64,000 nucleotides of DNA from positions 7,369,001-7,433,000 of the forward strand of contig NZ_CP026730.1 of NCBI RefSeq assembly GCF_003369795.1. The letters run 5' to 3'. Positions 8,149 to 17,538 of this stretch are shown one piece after another. Made by a program: the position numbers and the translations under genes. The notes below the pieces were generated by a model. That model saw only the letters and a program-made list of their open reading frames with translations. It made no database searches and had not been told where the DNA came from. The DNA is from Streptomyces sp. CB09001. Lineage in GTDB: Bacteria > Actinomycetota > Actinomycetes > Streptomycetales > Streptomycetaceae. How positions within the stretch are numbered: position 1 is the stretch's first letter; each line of letters starts with the position of its first letter.

Positions 8149-8898
8149 TCAGGGAATGCGCCGCGACGGCGCGGGACGCATCAGCGCGAGGTCGTCGCCC
8201 CAGGCGTCCAGCGTCGCCGCGTGTCCCGCCTCGCGCGCCGCGGCCTCGACCCTGCCGAACAGCTCTCGCTGCACGTCCGTGTCACCGGCCCCGGTGATCC
8301 GTCCGAGCGTGGCCAGGAGTTCGCGCGCGTCCCACCCCGGAAGCGGGAACCGGTCCAGCTCCCACTCCAGGTACTTGTTGTAGGGGCGCGGACGCCGGTC
8401 GAGGGCGAACAGCAGCTCCAGCAGGAAGCCGAGACTGTCCGCCGCGTCGAGCCGCGCGGCGAGCGGATGCCCGTCCCGGGCGTTCTTGAGCGACCGGTAG
8501 TGAGAGTTGGCGTAGGCGTCCAGCCGGGCGGCCGCGATCCGCGAGGCCTCCGCGGCGCCGAGCCGCCCCTTGGCGGCCACCATCCTCGCGATGCGCCCGC
8601 CGAGCCGGTCGAGCAGGACCCGGGCCCGCGCGACCGCGTAGCGCTCCCAGTCGCCCAGCCGGTCGAATTCCGCCACCGTCACGACGACCACGTCCAGCCG
8701 GGCGGAGCGGAAACCGTCGAGGCGGGCCGGGCCGGTCCGCACCTCGTCGGTGACCACGACGTATACGTCGTGGTCGGAGTACCGGGTGGGCATGCCGTCG
8801 TGGGCGTGGGAGCCCTTGAGGACCAGACCGACGACGTCGGGGTCGGCGGTGGCGTGCGCGAGGAACGCCTCGTAGGCCATCGGGTGCGGTGCGGACAC
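8149..8898 (-). CDS. Nucleotidyltransferase-fold protein
   Basis: A protein of about 249 residues with an N-terminal nucleotidyltransferase signature: GSHAHDGMPTRYSDHDV, a G-S followed by D-x-D-like metal ligands. A helical C-terminal domain resembles the domain of aminoglycoside and lincosamide nucleotidyltransferases. GTG at 8898 is chosen over ATG at 8931 because GGAGG sits 7 bases upstream of it. The gene lies directly upstream of the SDR gene on the same strand but is separated by the palindromic operator, so they are probably independent units. The acceptor is unknown. Confidence 0.75.
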   Translation of the reverse strand: MSAPHPMAYEAFLAHATADPDVVGLVLKGSHAHDGMPTRYSDHDVYVVVTDEVRTGPARLDGFRSARLDVVVVTVAEFDRLGDWERYAVARARVLLDRLGGRIARMVAAKGRLGAAEASRIAAARLDAYANSHYRSLKNARDGHPLAARLDAADSLGFLLELLFALDRRPRPYNKYLEWELDRFPLPGWDARELLATLGRITGAGDTDVQRELFGRVEAAAREAGHAATLDAWGDDLALMRPAPSRRIP

Positions 8899-9162
8899 GT
8901 GCGGACCTCCGGGCTGCTTGACGGGAGACATGACGAGCCGCCCTCGAAGTCCGGTCGACGAGAGGGCGGTCACTCCGTCCGCGGCGGCCGAGGCCACCGC
9001 ACCGCAGATCAACGCACCCCCGGATGTTAACAGCCCGCATTTCGACGAGCCGGCGCCGCAACCTCGGCGGAAGCGCCGGCGACGGAGAACTCGCCGGTCA
9101 CGCGGAGCGGGGCGTGCGCCGGCCGGTGCACGCCCCGCCGGAGCGGAGAACCGCGGGGGACC

Positions 9163-10683
9163 TCAGGCCTTGTCCTGCATGGACTGCCGGGCCGGATTGC
9201 GCTGCTCGGCGGCCTTGAAGTCCTTCTCGCCCGCCTTCGCCCGCACCCCCTTGGCGATGCGCTCGCCGATGGTCGTGTCGATGTTCGACCAGTACTCGAA
9301 GGCCCGCTGGAGCACGGGCTCCGTCACCTCGTTGAGGAGGTGGTCCACCACGTTGTCCACCAGCCGGTCCCGGGCCGCGTCGTCCATCACTTCGCGCACC
9401 AGGGTGCCCGGTTGCCCCCAGTCGTCGTCCTCGGCGTGGCTGACGTAGGCCGTCCGGGTGATGGACCCGTCCGCCTCCCAGCTGGGCGGTGTGCCGAAGC
9501 GCCCGGTGTCGGCGGCCGGGCCGCCCTTGGAGTTCGGCGCGTAGACCGGGTCGGTCGTCTTCCGGTACGCCATCGCGCCGTCCTTGGAGTAGGTGCGGAC
9601 GTCGACGACCGGGGCGTTCACGGGAAGCTGCTGGTAGTTCGCGCCGATCCGGTGGCGGTGGGCGTCGGCGTACGAGAAGAGCCGGGCCAGCAGCATGCGG
9701 TCCGGGCTCGGGCCGATGCCGGGGACCAGGTTGTTCGGCTGGAAGGCCGCCTGCTCGATCTCGGCGTGGTTGTCCGTCGGGTTCCGGTCCAGCGTCATGC
9801 GGCCGACCGGGATCAGGGGGTAGTCGCCGTGCGGCCACACCTTCGTCAGGTCGAACGGGTTGAACCGGTAGCCCGCTGCGTCCGCATACGGCATGACTTG
9901 CACGTGCAGCGTCCAGCTCGGGAAGTCGCCGTCGCGGATGTGCTCGAAGAGGTCCCGCATGTGGTAGTCGGTGTCGGCCGCCGCCATCTGGTCGGCCTCG
10001 TGCTGGGTGAAGTACTCGATGCCCTGGTCCGTCTTGAAGTGGTACTTCACCCAGAAGCGCTCGCCCGAGGCGTTGATCCACATGTAGGTGTGGGAGGTGT
10101 AGCCGTTCATGTGGCGCCAGGTGCGCGGGATGCCGCGGTCTCCCATGAGCCAGGTGACCTGGTGCGCGGATTCCGGCGAGAGCGTCCAGAAGTCCCACTG
10201 CATGTCGTGGTCGCGCAGGTTGCTGTCCGCCCGGCGCTTCTGCGACCGGATGAAGTGCTGGAACTTCATCGGGTCCTTGACGAAGAACACCGGCGTGTTG
10301 TTGCCGACCATGTCGTAGTTGCCCTGGCTGGTGTAGAACTTCACCGCGAAGCCCCGCGGGTCGCGCCAGGTGTCCGGGCTGCCGCGCTCGCCGGCGACGG
10401 TCGAGAAGCGGGTGACCAGGTCGGTCCGGGTGCCCGGCTGGAAGACGGCCGCCTTGGTGTAGGCACTCACGTCGTGCGTCACCTCGAAGTGGCCGAAGGC
10501 GCCGCTGCCCTTCGCGTGCGGCTGGCGCTCGGGGATACGCTCCCGGTTGAACTGCGCCATCTGCTCGATGAGGTAGGCGTCCTGGAGGAGGACCGGACCC
10601 GCCGGGCCCGCGGTGAGCGAGTGTTCGTCGCTCTCCGCCGGTGCGCCGGAGTCCGTGGTGGTGGCGGGCGGGGTGTCCGTCAT
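9163..10683 (-). CDS. Monofunctional haem catalase
   Basis: A 506-residue typical (small-subunit) catalase that converts hydrogen peroxide to water and oxygen. The distal His region RQPHAKGSGAFG (about residue 56), the NTPVFFVKDP motif, and the proximal haem-ligand signature RLFSYADAHRHRIG (Tyr near residue 331) are all present. No C-terminal flavodoxin-like domain is present. The ATG at 10683 follows a GAAAGG site; an upstream extension of 50 basic residues is not family-like. No adjacent Fur or CatR regulator is seen. Confidence 0.95.
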   Translation of the reverse strand: MTDTPPATTTDSGAPAESDEHSLTAGPAGPVLLQDAYLIEQMAQFNRERIPERQPHAKGSGAFGHFEVTHDVSAYTKAAVFQPGTRTDLVTRFSTVAGERGSPDTWRDPRGFAVKFYTSQGNYDMVGNNTPVFFVKDPMKFQHFIRSQKRRADSNLRDHDMQWDFWTLSPESAHQVTWLMGDRGIPRTWRHMNGYTSHTYMWINASGERFWVKYHFKTDQGIEYFTQHEADQMAAADTDYHMRDLFEHIRDGDFPSWTLHVQVMPYADAAGYRFNPFDLTKVWPHGDYPLIPVGRMTLDRNPTDNHAEIEQAAFQPNNLVPGIGPSPDRMLLARLFSYADAHRHRIGANYQQLPVNAPVVDVRTYSKDGAMAYRKTTDPVYAPNSKGGPAADTGRFGTPPSWEADGSITRTAYVSHAEDDDWGQPGTLVREVMDDAARDRLVDNVVDHLLNEVTEPVLQRAFEYWSNIDTTIGERIAKGVRAKAGEKDFKAAEQRNPARQSMQDKA

Positions 10684-11131
10684 GAGACTGCCTTTCGTCG
10701 GGGAGTGGCTGACGCCCAGGAGCCGCGCGACTCGAACACGGGGCACGGGACCCTCTTCGCCCTGCGCGGCAGAACGGTCCCGCCGACGCCCGGACCGTGC
10801 CCGGGGCCCCGGCCCGCGTGGTTCCCGCGGCACGTGTGCCCAGGAGCGCCCACGCCAATCGGGTGCGGGTGCCGGGGCGGGCCGGGCAGGAGGGAGGAGG
10901 GGGCGGATCCCGTCGGCGCGTCGGCGCGTCGGCCGTGCCGCGTCCCGGCGCCGGGACGCACCGCGTGCTCACCCATCCGTCCAGGCCTTCCGGAGTGCCG
11001 TCGTCCGTATCAGTCTCCGCCGCCGCCCGGCCCCCGCAAGCGGAGCGGGCGGGGGTGCCGGGCGGGCGGCGGCGCGCGGCTGCGGCGGTGGGGAAGACGG
11101 ATCGGCACCCTGTCCCGCCCGTTGCCCCCGA
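10684..11131. other. 448-bp gap with no convincing gene
   Basis: No frame here has a credible start, ribosome site and recognisable product. The left part must hold the catalase promoter on the minus strand, but no clean -35/-10 pair was found. The right part contains a large GC-rich inverted repeat described separately. Confidence 0.6.
11018..11072 (-). terminator. Large GC-rich hairpin downstream of the LysR gene
   Basis: A left arm CCGCCGCCCGGCCCCCGC-like (11018-11038) faces a right arm (about 11046-11072) rich in GGGGG and GCCGGGCGGGCGGCGG, across a short loop. It lies about 60 bases past the LysR stop in the direction of its transcription, consistent with a strong terminator without a U-tract. 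Confidence 0.5.
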
Positions 11132-12094
11132 CTACCCGCGCCGGGCGGACGGCTCGGCGCGCAGCACCCGGCGGACCGCGGCGCGCAGCCAGTGGTGCGC
11201 GCCGTCGGCGGTGTGCCGGGGGTGCCAGGCCATGCCGATGGTCACCGGCGGCAGTGGCAGCGGGACGTCGAGGAGGCGCAGTCCGAGGACCGAGGCCTGT
11301 TCGGTGAGGGGACTGGGTGAGGAGCCGGCCTCGTCCGGCGCGGCGGGCACCAGCGCGACGACGTCGGTGCGGGCGGCGAGGGACAGCGCCGCCAGATGTC
11401 CCGGGAGGACGACGGCGACCCGGCGGCTGAGGCCGTGCTCGGCCAGGGCGGCGTCGACCGGACCGTCGAACCGGCCGCGGCGGCTGACCGCGACGTGCTC
11501 GGCGGCGGCGAACCGCGCCGCGGTCAGCGGCCCTTCGGTGAGCGGGTGGCCGGGCCGGACGGCCGCCGTCATCCGCAGGGTGACCAGCTCCTCGACCCGC
11601 GTCTCGGGATCCACGTGGTCGATCGCCCCGACCTCCAGGTCCACCCGGCCGTCACGCAGGGCCGGCCCGGCCTCCAACTCCTCGGCCCGGAACCGCAGCG
11701 AGATCCCGGGCGCCTCCTGCCCGGCCAGCGTCAGCAGACCGGCGGCGAGGGCCGCGCCGACCAGGTCGGCGGCCTGGAGGCTGAAGGTGCTGCGCAGCGT
11801 GGCCGGGTCGACGCCGGTGGCCGGGGTCAGCAGCGCGCCGAGCCGGCGTACGACGGTGGCGGCCTCGTCCCGCAGGGCCAGCGCCCTCGGGGTGGGCACC
11901 ATGGTCTGCCCCGCCCGGACCAGCAGGGGGTCCTGGAGGATCCGGCGGAGGCGCCCGAGGGTGCGGCTCATGGCCGCCGGGGAGGTACGCAAGCGGGCGG
12001 CGGCGCGGGTGACGCTCTGCTCCGCCAGCAGGGCGTCGAGCGCCACGGCGAGGTTGGCGTCGATGACCGGCGCGATCGGATCTGTGCTGTTCAC
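11132..12094 (-). CDS. LysR-family transcriptional regulator
   Basis: A regulator of about 320 residues. The N-terminal winged HTH reads ANLAVALDALLAEQSVTRAAARL with AAMSRTLGRLRRILQDPLLVR, as in NodD/LeuO-type LysR proteins, followed by an effector-binding domain. GTG at 12094 is chosen because the family HTH starts about 15 residues in; the longer open frame runs through the divergent promoter. It is divergent from an NmrA-like reductase with a gap of about 110 bp, the classical target arrangement. The inducer is unknown. Confidence 0.88.
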   Translation of the reverse strand: MNSTDPIAPVIDANLAVALDALLAEQSVTRAAARLRTSPAAMSRTLGRLRRILQDPLLVRAGQTMVPTPRALALRDEAATVVRRLGALLTPATGVDPATLRSTFSLQAADLVGAALAAGLLTLAGQEAPGISLRFRAEELEAGPALRDGRVDLEVGAIDHVDPETRVEELVTLRMTAAVRPGHPLTEGPLTAARFAAAEHVAVSRRGRFDGPVDAALAEHGLSRRVAVVLPGHLAALSLAARTDVVALVPAAPDEAGSSPSPLTEQASVLGLRLLDVPLPLPPVTIGMAWHPRHTADGAHHWLRAAVRRVLRAEPSARRG

Positions 12095-12206
12095 CAGTGT
12101 TATTCCGTTCCAGGCAACAACCCCTTGCTGAAGTTCCCATTGTGGCAACACCGCGCGGCTCCGCAGGATGTGGGCGTACCCGAACGGAACGACCCACGAG
12201 GTTTTC

Positions 12207-13100
12207 ATGATCGTCATCACTGCCCCCACCGGGAACATCGGGCGCCGGCTACTGCCCCTGCTCCTGGAGTCCGCCCCCGCACGGGGCGAGCACCTGCGCG
12301 TGATCGTGCGCGACCCCGCGCGCCTGGCCGACCCGGTGCGCGAGCGCGTCGAGGTGGTCACCGGCTCGCACGGCGACCCCGCCGTCGTCGACCGGGCCTT
12401 CGACGGCGCCGACGCCGTCTTCTGGCTCGTCCCGCCGGACTCCTCCCGCGCCCCGGACGACGCCTACCGGGGCTTCACCCGGCCCGCCGCGCACGCGCTC
12501 GCCGCGCACGGCGTCGGCCATGTCGTCGGCGTCTCCGCCCTCGGCCGCGGCACCCCGGTCGCGGGCCGCGCGGGGCTCGTCACCGCGTCCCTCGCCGTGG
12601 ACGACCTCATCGCGGAAACCGGCGTCGCCTACCGGGCCCTGGCCAACCCGTCGTTCTTCGAGAACCTCCTGGAGGAGGCCAGCTCGATCCGGGAGCGCGG
12701 CTGCTTCACCGACGTCGTCGACGCCGAGCGCGAGGCCCCTCTCGTGGCCGTCGCCGACATCGCCGCCGTGGCCGCCGGCCTCCTGCTCGACCGGTCGTGG
12801 ACCGGCACCGGCAGCGTCCCGGTGCTCGGACCGCGGGACCTGTCACCCAACGACCTGGCCCGCATCATGACCGAACAGCTCGGCCGCCCCGTCCGCTACG
12901 AACGCCAGACGCTCGACGATCTGCGCACCACCCTCGTCGGCCACGGCCTCGACAAGGAGTTCGTGGACGGCGTCGTCGACATGAAGCGGGCCAAGGACGA
13001 CGGCCTCGACGCGGGCGTCACCCGAACCCCGGACACGGCCACCCCGACCACCTTCGAGGACTGGGTCGCCCGGACCCTCAGGCCCGTGGTCCTGTCCTGA
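12207..13100 (+). CDS. NmrA-like NAD(P)-binding protein
   Basis: A 297-residue atypical SDR. The dinucleotide motif ITAPTGNIGRRL (residues 4-15) has the NmrA/HSCARG-type spacing, and residues VIVRDPARL follow. DAVFWLVPPDS, GHVVGVSALGRG and a final helical lid match the NAD(P)H-binding (PF13460) group of quinone-reductase-like or redox-sensing proteins. The ATG at 12207 has a GAGG site. It is probably induced by the divergent LysR protein and may be co-transcribed with the darcynin gene 77 bp downstream. Confidence 0.85.
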   Translation: MIVITAPTGNIGRRLLPLLLESAPARGEHLRVIVRDPARLADPVRERVEVVTGSHGDPAVVDRAFDGADAVFWLVPPDSSRAPDDAYRGFTRPAAHALAAHGVGHVVGVSALGRGTPVAGRAGLVTASLAVDDLIAETGVAYRALANPSFFENLLEEASSIRERGCFTDVVDAEREAPLVAVADIAAVAAGLLLDRSWTGTGSVPVLGPRDLSPNDLARIMTEQLGRPVRYERQTLDDLRTTLVGHGLDKEFVDGVVDMKRAKDDGLDAGVTRTPDTATPTTFEDWVARTLRPVVLS

Positions 13101-13104
13101 ACCC

Positions 13105-13152
13105 CCACCCTCGCCCTCACCCACCCTCGCCCTCACCCACCCCCGCCCCCAC
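13105..13152. repeat. Three tandem copies of a 16-bp C-rich unit
   Basis: The unit CCACCCTCGCCCTCAC occurs exactly at 13105-13120 and 13121-13136, and a third time at 13137-13152 with two T-to-C changes. It fills the gap between the NmrA-like gene and the darcynin gene. It is probably a replication-slippage tract. Confidence 0.85.
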
Positions 13153-13177
13153 CCTCACCCGGAAACAGGGAGCAACC

Positions 13178-13552
13178 ATGCCCGAAGAGACGGCCCACAC
13201 CGCCCACACCCCGGTCACCGCGTTCATGCTCGTCAAGACCACGCCCGAGTGGCTCGCCCTGACCGTCGACGAGCGGGTACACGCCTTCACCACGGAGGTC
13301 GTCCCCGTCGTCGAGGCCAGGACCGCCGGCGTCCGGTCACGCTTCTACGACACGGAGTTCTACTCCGCCCGCGTCACCGACGTCTGGGTCTGGGAGGCCG
13401 ACGACCACCACGCCTACCAGCTCCTCGTCGACGCCCTGCGCGAGACGCCCTTCTGGGACCGGTACTTCGAGGTCGTCGACCTCCTGGTGGGCACGGAGAA
13501 CGGTTACGCGCGCACCTACGGAGTCGACGCGGTCACCACCATCGCCACCTGA
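13178..13552 (+). CDS. Darcynin-family small protein
   Basis: A 124-residue cytosolic protein matching the darcynin family, whose function is not established. Features recalled from that family are TAFMLVKTTPEWLALTVDER, the aromatic core VWVWEADDHHAYQLLVDALR, and FWDRYFEVVDLL. The ATG at 13178 follows a CAGGGAG ribosome site. It lies just downstream of an NmrA-like reductase, a pairing consistent with a shared redox or aromatic-substrate role, though this is inference. Confidence 0.72.
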   Translation: MPEETAHTAHTPVTAFMLVKTTPEWLALTVDERVHAFTTEVVPVVEARTAGVRSRFYDTEFYSARVTDVWVWEADDHHAYQLLVDALRETPFWDRYFEVVDLLVGTENGYARTYGVDAVTTIAT

Positions 13553-13672
13553 CCGGACCAGCTGGATCACGGCGCCGACGACGGTGAGAAACTGACGGCG
13601 CCCGCGATGCCGCCGCGGCCGGACGGTCACGGGGCACGGGGCGCCCGACCCGCTTCCCCACCGGAGAACCCC

Positions 13673-14719
13673 ATGAACCACGTCGCGGACCCCAGCCGCT
13701 ACGACGGCGCCATGCAGTACCGCCGCACCGGACGCTCCGGGCTCGACCTGCCCGCGCTCTCCCTCGGCTACTGGCACAACTTCGGCGACGACAAGCCGTT
13801 CGAGACCCAGCGGCGGATCGCCCTGCGCGCCTTCGACCTCGGCATCACCCACCACGACCTCGCCAACAACTACGGTCCGCCCTACGGGTCCGCCGAGATC
13901 AACTTCGGCCGGATCCTGCGGCAGGACCTGGCGCCGTACCGGGACGAGCTGGTGGTGTCCACCAAGGCCGGGTGGGACATGTGGCCCGGCCCCTATGGTC
14001 AGGGCGGCGGCTCCCGCAAGTACGTGCTCGCCTCCCTCGACCAGTCCCTGAAGCGGACGGGTCTCGACTACGTCGACATCTTCTACTCCCACCGCCTGGA
14101 CGCCTCCACCCCGCTGGAGGAGACCATGACGGCGCTGGACACGGCGGTGCGGCAGGGCAAGGCGCTCTACGTCGGCATCTCCTCCTACGACGCCGAGCGC
14201 TCCCGACAGGCCGCGGCGATCCTCCGTGACCTGGGCACACCCCTGCTCATCCACCAGCCGTCGTACAACATGCTCAACCGGTGGATCGAGACCGAGGGCC
14301 TCCTCGACGCGGCCGCCGACGAGGGCTTCGGCGTCATCGGGTTCACCGCACTGGCGCAGGGGCTGCTCACCGGCCGCTACCTCGACGGCGTGCCCGAGGG
14401 GTCCCGCGCCACCCAGGGCAAGTCCTTCGCGACCGGCTGGCTCACCGAGGACACCGTCCGGCGGCTGCGCGCCCTGAACGACATCGCCGCCCGCCGGGGC
14501 CAGAGCCTGGCGCAGATGGCGCTCGCCTGGGCGCTGCGCGACCCGCGCGTCACCTCGCTGGTGATCGGCGCCTCCCGCCCCGAGCAGCTGGAGGAGAACG
14601 CGGCCGCCCTGGCCAACCCGTCCTTCGGCGATGACGAACTGGCCGAGATCGACAAGTACGCGGTCGTCGACGGTGACGTCGACCTGTGGCGGCGGGCCCG
14701 CACCGGCGAGCTCGGCTGA
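13673..14719 (+). CDS. Aldo/keto reductase (YghZ-like)
   Basis: A 348-residue (beta/alpha)8 NADPH-dependent reductase. It starts MQYRRTGRSGLDLPALSLG and has the tetrad context FDLGITHHDLANNYG (Asp, Tyr), STKAGWDMWPGPYG (Lys) and YSHRLDAS (His). The GPYG and GSRKY segments are typical of the AKR14/YghZ L-glyceraldehyde-3-phosphate reductase group. The ATG at 13673 has a GGAG site. It follows the darcynin gene on the same strand after 120 bp, so co-transcription is possible. Confidence 0.9.
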   Translation: MNHVADPSRYDGAMQYRRTGRSGLDLPALSLGYWHNFGDDKPFETQRRIALRAFDLGITHHDLANNYGPPYGSAEINFGRILRQDLAPYRDELVVSTKAGWDMWPGPYGQGGGSRKYVLASLDQSLKRTGLDYVDIFYSHRLDASTPLEETMTALDTAVRQGKALYVGISSYDAERSRQAAAILRDLGTPLLIHQPSYNMLNRWIETEGLLDAAADEGFGVIGFTALAQGLLTGRYLDGVPEGSRATQGKSFATGWLTEDTVRRLRALNDIAARRGQSLAQMALAWALRDPRVTSLVIGASRPEQLEENAAALANPSFGDDELAEIDKYAVVDGDVDLWRRARTGELG

Positions 14720-14743
14720 GGCGTCCGCCGTCCGCAGAAGTGC

Positions 14744-15919
14744 TCAGGGCCCGCCGACGATGCGCAGCACCCGGGGCGGCTCGCCGGCCGGCTCGGGCAG
14801 CCGCAGGGGCTCCCGCCCGGGTGTGATGCTGCCGAGCAGCGACGCCCGGCGGGCGCCCGTCCCCGAGGGGATCGCGCCGGGCAGGCCGTTGACGGTCAGG
14901 AAGCCCAGGAGGGCGAAGGCCAGTGCCTCCTTGGCGTCGGACGGCAGCCCGAGCGCGTCGCTGGAACCGAGGGCCACCCCGGGCAGCTCCTCGGCGATCA
15001 CGCCCATCAGCACGGGGTTGCGCGCGCCACCGCCGGACACGACGAGCCGCGTCACGCCCTGCGCTCGGCAGGCGTCGGCCACCGTGACGGCGGTGAGCCG
15101 GGCCAGGGTCGCCAGGACGTCGTCGGGCTCCGCCACGGGCGCCGCCGCGAGCGCCCGCAGCAGATACGGCAGGTGGAACTGCTCCTTGCCGGTGCTCTTC
15201 GGAGCGGGCCTGCCGTAATACGGGTCGTCCAGCAGCACCCGCAGCAGCCCCGGATCGACCCGGCCGGCCCCGGCCCGGCGCCCGTCCTCGTCGTAGGCGG
15301 CCGCACCGCCGGTGAAGTGCCGTACGGCGGCGTCCATCAGCGCGTTGGCCGGGCCGGTGTCGAAGGCCAGCGGCTCGGCGCCGGGGGCGACGACGGTGAC
15401 GTTGGCGATCCCGCCGAGGTTGAGGGCGGCGGGGACGCCGGGCAGCGCCGCCATGGCCAGGACGTCGGTCATGGCCACCAGCGGCGCCCCCTGACCGCCG
15501 GCCGCGACGTCCCTGCCGCGCAGGTCGGACACGACGGGCAGACCGGTCGCCTCGGCGATCCAGGCGGGCTGGCCGAGCTGGAGGGTGCCGCGCACGGCGC
15601 CGTCCTCCACCCAGTGGTACATCGTCTGCCCGTGCGAGACCACCAGGTCGGCGGCGCCCCCGCACAGCTCGCGCACCGCCCGCACGGCCACGCCGGCGAA
15701 GGCCTGCCCGACGCCGGTGTCGAGCCGGGCGACGTCCCGGAGCGTCGCCGCCGCCGGCGGCAGACTGCCCGCGATCAGGTCGCGCAGCCCGTCCGGGTAG
15801 GGCGCGGAGAAGTGGCCCAGCGGCCGCATCACCAGGACCTCACCCTGTAGTTCGAGGTCGGCGGCGGCCGCCTCGATGGCGTCGTAGGACGTGCCTGACA
15901 TCAGGCCGATCACACGCAC
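14744..15919 (-). CDS. anmK: Anhydro-N-acetylmuramic acid kinase
   Basis: A 391-residue kinase that opens the 1,6-anhydro ring of anhydroMurNAc and phosphorylates it to MurNAc-6-phosphate in cell-wall recycling. The N-terminal signature VIGLMSGTSYDAIE, the LNLGGIANVTV phosphate motif and VVSGGGARNPVLM near the end are diagnostic. The GTG at 15919 has an AGGAG site. It is the last gene of a three-gene operon behind the symporter (gap 39 bp). No MurNAc-6-P etherase (murQ) is in the window, so the product must be processed by an enzyme encoded elsewhere. Confidence 0.93.
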   Translation of the reverse strand: MRVIGLMSGTSYDAIEAAAADLELQGEVLVMRPLGHFSAPYPDGLRDLIAGSLPPAAATLRDVARLDTGVGQAFAGVAVRAVRELCGGAADLVVSHGQTMYHWVEDGAVRGTLQLGQPAWIAEATGLPVVSDLRGRDVAAGGQGAPLVAMTDVLAMAALPGVPAALNLGGIANVTVVAPGAEPLAFDTGPANALMDAAVRHFTGGAAAYDEDGRRAGAGRVDPGLLRVLLDDPYYGRPAPKSTGKEQFHLPYLLRALAAAPVAEPDDVLATLARLTAVTVADACRAQGVTRLVVSGGGARNPVLMGVIAEELPGVALGSSDALGLPSDAKEALAFALLGFLTVNGLPGAIPSGTGARRASLLGSITPGREPLRLPEPAGEPPRVLRIVGGP

Positions 15920-15958
15920 GATGCACTCCTGCGAAGGGTTGAGCGGGCCGGTACGGGA

Positions 15959-17530
15959 TCAGTTCCGGCCGGCCGTCGTGGTCAACCGGTCGGGTCCGGC
16001 GCCCGGTTCCTCGTCGACCGCCGAGACCCGGTCGGACTCCGGCGCCCGGTGGAACAGGCTCAGCACACCGCCGACGAGCAGGGTGATCAGCACGCCGATC
16101 GGCACCAGCCACTGGGCCGCGATCGCCTGGGACACCGTGGTCCCGCCCGTGGTGACGTCGATCTTCACCCCGCGCACGATGTACGTCATCACCCCGATGG
16201 TGACCAGGAAGGCCACGACGGAGTCGACCTCGTTGGCGCGTTTGACGAGCCGTCCCAGCAGGAAGGCGCCGAGCAGCGCGCCGTAGGTGTAGCCCGCGAT
16301 GGTCAGACCGGTCAGGTACACATTGCCCGTGCTCGCGCTGAAGGCGCAGGCGAAGACGGCCATGAGCGTCGCCCACACCAGCGTCATCCAGCGGGCGAGC
16401 CTGAGCAGCGCCTCCTCGGACGGTGTACTGCGGAAGAAGCTGTGGATGATGTCGGCGACGGTCGAGTTCGACATGGAGTTCAGCGCCGAGGACAGCGATC
16501 CCATCGCGGCGCCCAGGATGCCGGCCACGAGCAGGCCCGAGACCACCACGGGCAGCCCGTGCAGGATGAACTCGGGGTAGAGGTTGTCCGAGCTGGACAG
16601 CCCCAGCTCCGCGAACGACCTGCCCTCGTTGTACGACCACAGCAGCGCGCCGACGAGGGAGAAGGCGGCGAACTGGACGGTGACGAAGACACCCGAGGCG
16701 ATCATGGCCTTCTGGCCGTCGCGCAGCGTCCGCGTCGCCAGTACACGCTGGACGATCAGCTGGTCGGAGCCGTGCGAGGCCATGGCGAAGATGGCGCCGC
16801 CGATGATGGCCGTGGGCAGGGCGAACGGACTGGTGAGGATGTGGGCCAGGTCGAAGTCGGTGTCGAAGAGCGCGAACTTGCCGGCGTCCAGGGCACGCGC
16901 GTAGCCGTCACCGCCGACGTGGGCGGAGAGCACCGCCACGGCGAGGACCGCGCCGCCGAGGTAGAGGACCATCTGGATGGCGTCGGTCCAGATGACCGCC
17001 TTGATGCCGCCCAGGTACGTGTAGATCACGGTGATGAGCGTGATCACGACGATGATCACACGGTAGCTCGCGTGCACGCCGAACTCGTCGAGCAGCAGCT
17101 TGATCGGGATGGCGGAGGCGAACAGCCGCACGCCCTCGGCCAGGAGCCGGGTGAACACGAAGGTCACCGAGGCGAGCCCCTGCAGTTTCAGCCCGAACCG
17201 GTCGCCCAGGTACTGGTAGGCGCTGACGAAGCCGCCGCGCTTGTAGAGGGGGATCAGCACCGTGGCCACGACGACGCGTCCGACGACGTAGCCCAGGGCG
17301 AGTTCGACGTTGCCGAATCCCTGGCCGCTGTAGGCGCCGCCGGGGACGCTGATCACCGTCAGCACACTGGTCTCCGTGGCGACGACGGAGAAGGAGACCG
17401 TCCACCACGGCATGTGGCCTTCACCGACGAAGTAGTCCTTCGCCGACTTCTGCCGGCCTGCCTTCCGCAGGCCGATCCAGGCGATCCCGATCAGATAGAC
17501 CACGATCACCACGAGGTCGAGCTGGCGCAC
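15959..17530 (-). CDS. Sodium:solute symporter (SSS family), probable amino-sugar transporter
   Basis: A 523-residue polytopic transporter with about 13-14 hydrophobic segments. It starts with LDLVVIVVYLIGIAWIG and has the SSS-type GEGHMPWW segment and the DAIQMVLYLGG and GAAMGSLSSALNSMSN motifs. The GTG at 17530 has an AGGAG site 6 bases upstream; the open frame upstream of it is antisense to the kinase. It sits 8 bp behind the kinase gene and 39 bp before anmK. This context suggests sodium-driven uptake of MurNAc, anhydroMurNAc or a related sugar (inference). Confidence 0.9.
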   Translation of the reverse strand: MRQLDLVVIVVYLIGIAWIGLRKAGRQKSAKDYFVGEGHMPWWTVSFSVVATETSVLTVISVPGGAYSGQGFGNVELALGYVVGRVVVATVLIPLYKRGGFVSAYQYLGDRFGLKLQGLASVTFVFTRLLAEGVRLFASAIPIKLLLDEFGVHASYRVIIVVITLITVIYTYLGGIKAVIWTDAIQMVLYLGGAVLAVAVLSAHVGGDGYARALDAGKFALFDTDFDLAHILTSPFALPTAIIGGAIFAMASHGSDQLIVQRVLATRTLRDGQKAMIASGVFVTVQFAAFSLVGALLWSYNEGRSFAELGLSSSDNLYPEFILHGLPVVVSGLLVAGILGAAMGSLSSALNSMSNSTVADIIHSFFRSTPSEEALLRLARWMTLVWATLMAVFACAFSASTGNVYLTGLTIAGYTYGALLGAFLLGRLVKRANEVDSVVAFLVTIGVMTYIVRGVKIDVTTGGTTVSQAIAAQWLVPIGVLITLLVGGVLSLFHRAPESDRVSAVDEEPGAGPDRLTTTAGRN

Positions 17531-17538
17531 GCTTGCTC

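Noticed and set aside
10721..10745. TTCGAGTC flanked by short complementary bases upstream of the catalase gene, like a tRNA T-arm
   Set aside because: The stem is weak and no acceptor, D or anticodon arms can be built around it, so it is not a tRNA.
13105..13152. Tandem repeat considered as a CRISPR array
   Set aside because: Units are adjacent without spacers, low in complexity, and no cas genes are present.
11396..13552. Very long plus-strand open frame antisense to the LysR gene
   Set aside because: Only its last part (darcynin, from 13178) has family features and a ribosome site. The rest is a GC-bias shadow.
12207..14719. NmrA, darcynin and aldo/keto reductase as part of a natural-product cluster
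   Set aside because: There is no core synthase, cyclase, carrier protein or exporter nearby; the genes look like ordinary redox accessory functions.
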